A stretch of 64,000 nucleotides of DNA. It comes from Chionoecetes opilio. Lineage: Eukaryota; Arthropoda; Malacostraca; Decapoda; Majidae. The DNA lies in assembly GCA_016584305.1 (NCBI GenBank), contig JACEEZ010015195.1:62501-126500 (forward strand), read 5' to 3'. Positions within the stretch are counted from its first letter, which is position 1, and every line of letters begins with the position of its first letter. Made by a program: the position numbers and the translations under genes. This document shows positions 45,195-55,500 of the stretch, one piece after another. A model generated the notes under the pieces. It did no database searches, was not told where the DNA came from, and saw nothing but the letters and a program-made list of their open reading frames with translations.

Positions 45195-45595
45195 TAGGGT
45201 GGTGTGGGGGGACACCGTACTATTAGTGGAAAAATATTCATAAAAAATCCATTTTTTACCTGAGAGAGTGCACACTGTGCCCAAAACAAACTTCACAATA
45301 TGGCCCACCTATGGTACCCTCATGAATACTTAACTCAGATAATAAGGGTCATTTAAGGTTTTTCATAAATTTTTGACTGTGATCCCCCCAGTTCGGTGTG
45401 ACCCCACCCCACCCTACCTCTTAGTCATGAAGTCTACCCTGTTGCTCGCATGTAGTTCACTGAGGGTGGCGCTGCATCCTTGGTGGCATGGTGGCGCGAA
45501 ATTTGAATTAATTTTCGCGTTGTAGCCTTCGTACGGTGATCGTACGTAGTGATACGTAGCGTACGGTAGTTCGGTGTGACCCCACCCCACCCTAC
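45195..45595. mobile_element. TIR element with TAGGGTGG ends
   Basis: Left TAGGGTGGTGTGGGGGGACA; right GTGACCCCACCCCACCCTA. The right-end motif is duplicated internally at 45389-45417. About 400 bp, no transposase. It begins at the base after copy 2 of family P1 ends. Confidence 0.65.
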
Positions 45596-46031
45596 ACATC
45601 AAACTTTAATTATTACCTTGATGACTTTTGATCGTAAAAGCCCTTCGGAGATTAGCGACGACGAGCGAAATCTGGGGCGTCGTACACCGTAGACTTTTCT
45701 CTTCCTGATCGGGCAACGATCGGGCCCGAGAGAGCAATTGGCCCGTACCAAGAGTAGTCACGATGAAGGTCGAGGGACGAACGACGGAAGACTGCGGAAG
45801 GGTACCATAAAAGGGATATTTTTGGGAACGAAGAGCAGCGACGACAGACGAAGGTCGGCCCAGAGACAGGGTACTTGCCTCGGAATAAGGAATTTTTGCC
45901 TCGTTCAAAAAAATGACTCTAGATCAGTAAGGATGAAAATAGACGTTATTTGAATGCTATGTCTTTGTGCCCACTGAACTGTCTTTGAACTGTGGTTAGG
46001 GAATGCGGGAGGAGAAGGGTAATAGTTGAAC

Positions 46032-46110
<79 letters not shown>

Positions 46111-46349
46111 TAAAAAAAAAAAAAAAAAAAAAAAACCTCCTATTTGGCTGAAGGACTCCATCAGTTACCTAGGATGAAAATAAAGTTGTTTGAACATGTT
46201 TTGATCGAGTCCCGTCCAGAAGTAGGCGTGGGAGTAGCCTGGCTGGTAGGTTTTGTTGCTAGAGTTGCTTATAGTCTATTAAAAATCCTGCCCCCTTGCT
46301 GCTGACTGACTGATATTTGATGCCAGGTTCGAAAATAGAGGTTATTTGA
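45596..46349. other. Upstream region of the lipocalin gene
   Basis: GC-rich palindrome-prone sequence at 45640-45860 (CGATCGGGCCCGAGAG), then poly-A/(AAT)n at 46034-46135. The words GATGAAAATAGACGTTATTT (45933), GGATGAAAATAAAGTTGTTT (46169) and CGAAAATAGAGGTTATTTGA (46329) are degenerate copies of one another, so the sequence just before the putative start codon is itself repeated. No TATA box is convincing. Confidence 0.4.
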
Positions 46350-46514
46350 ATGCTATGTTTTGCTGTGTTCCTGATGATGCTGTGTCTGTGTTGCCAGGAT
46401 GAAGGGGGCTGTGGTGGTGGTGTTGATGGTGGTGGTGGCGGCGCGGCGGGGCATGACTGGGGTTGGGGGCGCTGTCCCTCCGCCAAGGCAGTGGCCGCCC
46501 TGGACGTGGAGAAG
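46350..46514 (+). CDS. Lipocalin exon 1 (signal peptide; start uncertain)
   Basis: Frame with the lipocalin domain: the ATG at 46350 gives MLCFAVFLMMLCLCC, a good hydrophobic signal, then a glycine-rich stretch, then GHDWGWGRCPSAKAV and LDVEK. Donor AAG|GTAAGC. Alternatively the ATG at 46381, directly after acceptor-like TGTTGCCAG|G, gives MKGAVVVVLMVVVAARRG, an even more typical signal, but it is one base out of frame with GHDWGWG. Either the first start is right or one base is missing near 46420-46433. Confidence 0.75.
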
Positions 46515-49500
46515 GTAAGCACGGCTGCAGATCAGTCTTAGTCTCCAATCCTTTCACTCTTAACCCCTTCACGCCCAGATCTCTCTCTCTTCTCTCTCTC
46601 TCTCTCTCTCTCTCTCCCTTCACGCCCAGATCTTTCCTTGGCTATATAAAATTGTCTGTTGTCGAGCCATAAAACTACGAAAACTAACTTGAAATACCAA
46701 ATGAGTTAGTGGACAAGGATACTAAACAGGTCATAGCTATAAAATGTTGCTTATAGTCACTAAAAATCGTCTAATGGTACCCAAATTACAATTCAAATTA
46801 CGTTCTGGGCCTCAAGGGGTCAAGTACCTTCCTTCTCTCACTCACCTACCCCAGCAGGCGGTCGTCCTCTCACACTTCCACCGTCTCCTCTGCTCTTAAA
46901 CACCGAGTGGTCCACTTACAACCGTGATTGGTTCACACCGAACGGTCGTAAGAATAACTGGACGTAATTCGCCCTATGTTATAATTATTATTATTATTAT
47001 TATTTTTTTTTTTTTAAACATTTGTGCCTATAGCGCCAGTAGGCAGTGACTACTAAGACCCGGGTGGCAGGCCCTGGAGGTTCACTTGCGGGCTGTGATG
47101 GTTGGCCCTCGCCGGTGGTGGCGCAGGCAGAATGATAATATGTGTAATGATATTATAATCATCTTTAAGTCATATTTTATCAACATTTTCATTGTTCATT
47201 GTTGTTATAACCATAAAAAAAAAAAAAAAAAAAAAATAAACACCACAGTACCACCACCACCACCACCACCAGTAACACCTACCTCCTCCACAGTTCCTGG
47301 GGCTGTGGTACGTGGTGCAGCAGACCGACACCACCTCCTCCTGCCTCACCATGAACTACACGCGCTCCTCACCCACCCAGCTGCGCGCCGCAAAATCCCG
47401 ACAGCTGCTGGTGCTGGACTCCCTCAGCATCGAGCACGTCAACTCCTACACGGCCAAGCTGGACATCCCGGACTTTGATAATGCTGGAGCCATGAGGGTG
47501 AAGTGGCCTCTGAGTAGGTATTGGGGAGGGAGGGAGGGAGTGTTGAAGGGTGGGTGGAAGGAGGACTGGAGAGTGGAAGGAGGACATAGGAGAGTGGAAG
47601 GGAGGACATAGGGAGAGTGGAAGGGAGGACATAGGGAGAGTGGAAGGGAGGACATAGGAAGTGGAAGGGAGGTCATAGGGAGAGTGGAAGGGAGGACATA
47701 GGGAGAGTGGAAGGGAGGACATAGGGAGAGTGGAAGGGAGGACATAGGGAGAGTGGAAGGGAGGACATAGGGAGAGTGGAAGGGAGGACATAGGGAGAGT
47801 GGAAGGGAGGACATAGGGAGAGTGGAAGGGAGGTCATAGGGAGAGTGGAAGGGAGGACATAAGGAGAGTGGGAGGACATAGGTAGAGTGAAGGAGGGAAG
47901 CCAGTAGGTATATCTTCTGTCAATATTATAGGGTGGCAGGGAGGACTTAGGGAGAGTGAAGGAGGGAAGCCAGTAGGTATATCTTCTGTCAATATTATAG
48001 GGTGGCAGGGAGGACATAGGGAGAGTGAAGGAGGGAAGCCAGTAGGTATATCTTCTGTCAATATTATAGGGTGGCAGGGAGGTCTTAGGGAGAGTGAAGG
48101 AGGGAAGCCAGTAGGTATATCTTCTGTCAATATTATAGGGTGGCAGGGAGGACATAGGGAGAGTGCAGGAGGGAAGCCAGTAGGTATATTTCTGTCAATT
48201 TATAGGGTGGCAGGGAGGTCTTAGGGAGCGTGAAGGAGGGAAGCCAGTAGGTATATCTTCTGTCAATGTTATAGGGTGGCAGGGAGGTCATAGGGAGCGT
48301 GCAGGAGGGAAGCCAGTAGGTATATCTTCTGTCAATGTTATAGGGTGGCAGGGAGGTCTTAGGGAGCGTGAAGGAGGGAAGCCAGTAGGTATATCTTCTG
48401 TCAATATTATAGGGTGGCAGGGAGGACATAGGGAGCGTGCAAAGGAGGGAAGCCAGTAGGTATATCTTCTGTCAATGTTATAGGGTGGCAGGGAGGTCTT
48501 AGGGAGCGTGAAGGAGGGAAGCCAGTAGGTATATCTTCTGTCAATGTTATAGGGTGGCAGGGAGGTCTAGGGAGCGTGAAGGAGGGAAGCCAGTAGGTAT
48601 ATCTTCTGTCAATATTATAGGGTGGCAGGGAGGACATAGGGAGGTGAAGGAGGGAAGCCAGTAGGTATATCTTCTGTCAATATTATAGGGTGGCAGGGAG
48701 GACATAGGGAGAGTGAAGGAGGGAAGCCAGTAGGTATATCTTCTGTCAATGTTATAGGGTGGCAGGGAGGACATAGGGAGAGTGAAGGAGGGAAGCCAGT
48801 AGGTATATCTTCTGTCAATGTTATAGGGTGGCAGGGAGGGCTTAGGGAGAGTGCAGGAGGGAAGCCAGTAGGTATATCTTCTGTCAATATTATAGGGTGG
48901 CAGGGAGGACATAGGGAGCGTGAAGGAGGGAAGCCAGTAGGTATATCTTCTGTCAATGTTATAGGGTGGCAGGGAGGACATAGGGAGAGTGAAGGAGGGA
49001 AGCCAGTAGGTATCTCTTCTGTCAATGTTATAGGGTGGCAGGGAGGACATAGGGAGCGTGAAGGAGGGAAGCCAGTAGGTATATCTTCTGTCAATGTTAT
49101 AGGGTGGCAGGGAGGTCATAGGGAGAGTGAAGGAGGGAAGCCAGTAGGTATATCTTCTGTCATGTTATAGGTGGCAGGGAGGGCATGGGGCGTGAAGGAG
49201 GGAAGCCATAGGTATATCTCTGTCAATGTTAAGGGTGGCACGGGAGGTCCCTAGGGAGAGTGAAGAGACGGAGCCAGTAAAGTATCTCTTCTGTCATGTT
49301 ATAGCGTGGCAGGGAGGACATAGGGAGCGTGAAGGGGAAGCCTAGGTATATCTTCTGTCATGTTATAGGGTGGCAGGGAGGTCATAGGGAGAGTGCAGGA
49401 GGGAAGCCAGAGTATATCTTCTGTCAATGTTATAGGTGGCAGGGAGACATAGGAGCGTGAAGGGGAAGCGTAGGTATATCTTCTTCAATGTTATAGGGTG

Positions 49501-52500
49501 GCAGGGAGGACATAGGGAGCGTGAAGGAGGAGCAGTAGGTATATCTTCTGTCAGTAGGGTGGCAGGGAGACATAGGAGCGTAAAGGAGGGGAAGCCATAG
49601 GTATATCTTCTGTCAATGTTATAGGGTGGCAGGGAGGTCTAGGAGAAGTGCAGGAGGGAAGCCAGTAGGTATATGTTTGATCATCCTCTGTAGTGTAAGA
49701 GGTTGATGGTCCTTGTGTTGCAGATCTGGCGGGCAAGGCCGACTACACTGTACTGGACACGGACTACGACACCTTTGCCGTGGTGTTCGAGTGCCAGAAG
49801 CTGACCGGCATCCTCCACCGCAAGTCCACCTCCATCCTCTCCCGCGCCCCCACCCTCAGCCCGGACCTCATATCCAAGGTGAGAGGCTGGACTCTTGACT
49901 GACTGATGTGGAAGTGTTGAAGTGGATCAAGGGATACAATATAGGCGATGTAGGAAAAGTTCTTAAGGTTAGTAAGCAGGGTAGAACAAGAAGTCACGGA
50001 TTCAAGCTGGAAAAGCGTAGATTTAAAAAGGAAATTGGGAGAAACTGGTTCACAAATAGGGTGGTGAATGATTGGCATGGACTCAGTCGTCAGGTGGTCA
50101 ATGCGGAGTCTATTGGGGTCTTTAAAAGGAGGCTGGATGCATTCATGGATGGGGAAGAGAGGTGGATGTAGGTAGTGTTAGGTAACAGGAACTACCTCTT
50201 GTAGGTCTCACGGCCTCTTGTAGCTTCCTTACTTTCTTATGTTCTTATGCTCTTATGTGAGGAAGGGCTTTGTGGTTAGGATTAAGGTTTAGAGGAAGGC
50301 AAACTGTTGAGGTGAGAGTATTTGTACAGCATTTTGTTGAACGGTAAATTACAAGAACGACAACACAAGAACGACAATTATGACGACATATACGACAATT
50401 AGCTGTGAACAGGGAACCAGTGCACTGATACATAAGGGGATGTGAGACCAACAGAGCGCTACACCGTCCTGGGCTCACAATTATTTCCTTATAAATCCCG
50501 TCAGAAGAATCCTTTCACAGACGCGCTGACAGAGTAACAATCGGATTTTGGGGAATAAGTCTTATTTCCCATCATTATATATTGGCCGTGGAGGGATTAG
50601 AACCCATCCCGCCACAGACGTCGCCCCGCCACTGTCGGGCACGGTACCACTGCACCAAACTGTCGTCCCTCTTGGCCAGCGGTTGTCTAGGCTATTTTAA
50701 CCATGACACAAGGCAATGAGTGACAGGGAATGACCACAGGGAATCTGACCTATTATTTTTTTTTTCTATATTGAATTTCTCCTATATTTAATTTCTCCTA
50801 TATTTAATTTCTCCTATATATAATTTTTCCTATATATAATTTGTACTTTTTTTGTCATTCTTTATTACATTTTTGCGATGGTTGACGCGGGAACAATTTT
50901 GCATGTCCGACAGACGGTAGAAAAATGTTGTTTGAATGGCTTTGACACCACCACAGCCTTCACCATGAATATCAACAACTCTAATCCATTCACCTAATAG
51001 TCACAGTGAGTCTACTACTACAGACAAAGTAAAGACAAACACACAAACACAAAGAAACAAACAGACACAAACAGACAAACACAAATCAAAGTTGGCAAAA
51101 ATAAGCCCCTTCACTCCCCCCTTCTGAACGCACGGGACTGGCTGAGGTGTTGGGTGTTGGGTGTTGGGTGAGAATGCCTTACTCCAAGTTCCGCCCTAAA
51201 GCCCCGACACCCAACACCTCAGCCAATCCCGTGCATTTGGATGGGGGGGGGGGGAAGGGGCCACATTTTTGGCAACTTAACGTGCAGCGAATATACCGTA
51301 AGTCTTATGTCTGTCATGTGTTGGCGCGTACAGCTAAGTATTAATTATCCGACCTTGGGGGGACCGAAGGTAGGTCGTATAATTGGAATAGTCGGATGTT
51401 GGGATATCACAGTAACCATAAACGTAAGGACAAAATGGTACAGAACATAAAAGATGCAGCTCTTGAAGGCCGATCCAGTGGTAGACGCGAAAGTAAAATT
51501 CATGCCTAAATAAAGCCACTAATCAATCTTTTCTAAAAAACTTTAAAAAAACGAAGTAAAATAAATGGCCAAAACAAGACACAATGTGGTGGTGAAAAAA
51601 GTCGGTTGTTTGGACAAGTCGGATGTTTGGAATTTGGCGTGTACTATTTTCTTCTCTTTTTAGTGAATAGTTATACAGTCCTTGCAGTTATCACCTCTTC
51701 CTCTCGTCCAAGGCATCACCTTATTTTTGTACCGTGTAGATGAAGTGTCGGGCCTCACGTGTGCTTATCCCGCAGGCGAGGCAGGTGGTGAGTGGTCTGG
51801 GCATCTCCACCCGGGACCTGGACTTCATCGACCACGGGGTGTGTGTGCGCAGAGAAGACGCTAACCTCAACATCGACATTGACGAGGAGACCATCAAGCA
51901 GATGCTGAGGGATGCGTCACAGAGCGTCAAGAATCTCGCCGCCCAGGTAATAGTTGAAGGAGAGAGCTTTCGCCGCTCTCTGCTTGAGGCGTTACGTGGT
52001 GATCACTCTCTGTCTCTCTCCCTCCCTCCCCTCCCCCCTATACTAAGACAGCTCTCTGCACCCCTACTGACCCATGTCAAAGGTCATATACGGCTCCTAC
52101 CATCCGAGCCCTGGGTCACCACTGCCTACAGGCGCTATAGGCACAAATGTAAACAAAACAAAAAAAAATACGGACTGAAATTCATATGTACGAAATTTAA
52201 TGGGTACCGTACAACATTTAATAGGGACCTTACAAAATTTAATAGGGACCTTACAAAATTTAATAGGGACCTTACAACATTTAATAGGAACCTTACAAAA
52301 TTTAATAGGGACCTTACAAAATTTAATAGGGACCTTACAAAATTTAATAGGGATGTACAAAATTTAATAGGGACGTACAAAATTTAATAGGGACCCTACA
52401 AAATTTAATAGGGATGTACAAAATTTAATAGGGACGTACAAAATTTAATAGAGACCCTACAAAATTTAATAGGGATGTACAAAATTTAATAGGGACGTAC

Positions 52501-55500
52501 AAAATTTAATAGGGACCCTACAAAATTTAATAGGGATGTACAAAATTTAATAGGGACCCTACAAAATTTAATAGGGACCCTACAAGATTTAATAAGGACT
52601 GTACAAAATTTAATAGTGACCCTACAAGAGTTAATAGGGACCCTACAAGATTTAATAGGGACCTTACAAAATTTAATAGGGACGTACAAAATTTAATAGG
52701 GACCCTACAAAATTTAATAGGGACCCTACAAAATTTAATAGGGACGTACAAAATTTAATAGGGACGTACAAAATTTAATAGGGACCGTACAATATTTAAT
52801 AGGGACCCTACAAAATTTAATAGGGACGTACAAAATTTAATAGGGACCCTACAAAATTTAATAGGGACCCTACAAAATTTAATAGGGACCCTACAAAATT
52901 TAATAGGGACGTACAAAATTTAATAGGGACGTACAAAATTTAATAGGGACGTACAAAATTTAATAGGGACCTTACAAAATTTAATAGGGACCCTACAAGA
53001 TTTATTACTGACCCTACAAGATTTAATAGGGACCCTACAAAATTTAATAGGGACTGTACAAAATTTAATAGGGACCCTACAAAATTTAATAGGGACCCTA
53101 CAAAATTAATAGGGACCCTACAAGACTTAATAGGGACCTTACAAAATTTAATAGGGACCCTACAAGATTTAATAGGGACCCTACAAAATTAATAGGGACC
53201 GTACAAGAGTTAATAGGGACCTTACAAAATTAATAGGGACCGTACAAGATTTAATAGGGACCTTACAAAATTTAATAGGGACCCTACAAGACTTAATAGG
53301 GACCCTACAAGATTTAATAGGGACCCTACAAAATTTAATAGGGACCCCTTGCCTCAAAAACCCCAATTATCTTGCAGTGAGGTAAGTCAAAATTTTAATG
53401 TATAAGATGCTGTTTGAAGCACTTGATATTACTACTAGGTGTTATTGGCGCCCTTGTATTCCTCTGGCTAACCCTGGGGAACTGCAGGGCCTGTGTAGGT
53501 AAAGCTCCCAAGGATTGATTGATGACACCAGCCAAGATGGATGAGCTTGATGGACATGAGGCAAGGTGTGACGGCTGAGGCTTTGGGTTTCAGAGCTTGG
53601 AGAATGTTGTGAATCTTACTAACCACAGAAACGTTGACTTTTTTTCAGGCCTAAAACCAGTGGCATTAACTCTTAGTCTAATACCTAACCCAACCTTGAT
53701 TAATGCTTCTTATGTAATAACCCCATGGCAGTCTTTCTTGTGTGTTTTGTAGATATTACCATGGATTTTGTAGATGTTAACTTGCATTTTGTAGATATTA
53801 ACTCGTGTTTTGTAGATATTAACTTGGATTTTGTAGATATTAACTCGTGTTTTGTAGATATTAACTCTTTTGTAGATATTAACTTGGATTTTGTAGATAT
53901 TAACTTGGATTTTGTAGATATTACCATGGATTTTGTAGATATTAACTCTTGTTTTGTAGATATTAACTTGGATTTTGTAGATATTAACTCGTATTTTGTA
54001 GATATTAACTTGGATTTTGTAGATATTAACTTGGATTTTGTAGATATTAACTCGTATTTTGTAGATATTAACTTGGATTTTGTAGATATTAACTCGTATT
54101 TTGTAGATATTAACTCGTATTTTGTAGATATTAACATGGATTTTGTAGATATTAACTCGTGTTTTGTAGATATTACCATGGATTTTGTAGATATTAACTT
54201 GGATTTTGTAGATATTAACTTGGATTTTGTAGATATTAACTCTTGTTTTGTAGATATTAACTTGGATTTTGTAGATATTAACTCGTATTTTGTAGATATT
54301 AACTTGGATTTTGTAGATATTACCATGGATTTTGTAGATATTAACTCTTGTTTTGTAGATATTACCATGGATTTTGTAGACATTAACTTGTATTTTGTAG
54401 ATATTAACTCGTGTTTTGTAGATATTAACTTTGAAATCTAGGGCTGAGAACAAGAAAGGCCACTGTCACAAATCTATGTTTTGAGACAAATGCGTTTGAA
54501 ACATTGCATCCTTCATCCTGGCAACAGGTAATAACAGCAGACGAAAGATTTTTTTTCCAGTAATTACTTAGATTATAAGCTATCATTTCTTGCAATGATA
54601 GATACACACTATTCCAGTTCGGTGGTGGACTTATCTAAAACTAGCCATTTTTAGACATTGGCCCTTCTAGTTCTCAGCCCTAGCATCGATAGAGACTAAT
54701 CTTGTAGCTGCATTGATAGCTTGTTTTGGGTACACCTTTGAACGATGAATCCCCTGTATTTCAATAATTAATCTATTTTCAGCGCTCTGTTCAAGGTAGT
54801 TTTTTCTCTAATCCATGATATGCTGTTTATACATACATGAGAACATAGGGAAGCTACAAGAGGCTGGGAGACCTACACACACACACCATATGACGTAGTA
54901 CATAGTAAAAACACAACAAACCTGGGCCCACCGTGACTTCCATTCCCAGGCACTATAACCCATTACTCCATTACTATAGTTCCATTACTTCACTCCCATG
55001 CATTACACCCCCCCCCCCCCCCCACTCCTCTACCCGACAGAGGAGAAATAAGAATAGTAAAATCAGAGGAGTAAAAATTTAGCTGTGGAAGTTAAGTTTA
55101 TAAGACTGAAAGTGACAGTAGTGTAGGAAGGCTTGGAATGGCCTCGGAGTCACCCATCAGAAGGCCCTCAGCGTTGGTCCCTCGGCCGAACCCTTCTATT
55201 GGTCAAGGCATATTCTAGTTCTATATACTATTCTCTATTCTATCTAATTCTAGGCATATACTAGAGACGGATTCAGCCGAACATAAAAGCTCTGCATATT
55301 TCAGGTGACGGCGTGTAGCAGGATTATTGTATTGAAATAGTTTGAATCACTTGTAATCATTTTATTAACTGTGCACCAGTCTTTTCACCCTGTACATCAC
55401 CACTCTATCTATCTCTATACTCTATACTCTATCACTCTATACTCTATGACCCTCTATATATATGTATGAAAGGAAATAAGGAAGGTATAGTTTGAAGGCA

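Noticed and set aside
47369..49736. Repeat proteins on the minus strand (SLPPYNIDRRYTYW, SSLPLSLCPPFHSP)
   Set aside because: 23/69-bp minisatellite in an intron of a plus-strand gene.
51294..51655. Another pogo-like element (ATTATCCGACC ... GTCGGATGTTTGG)
   Set aside because: The ends share a few words but I could not find a continuous inverted repeat or target duplication.
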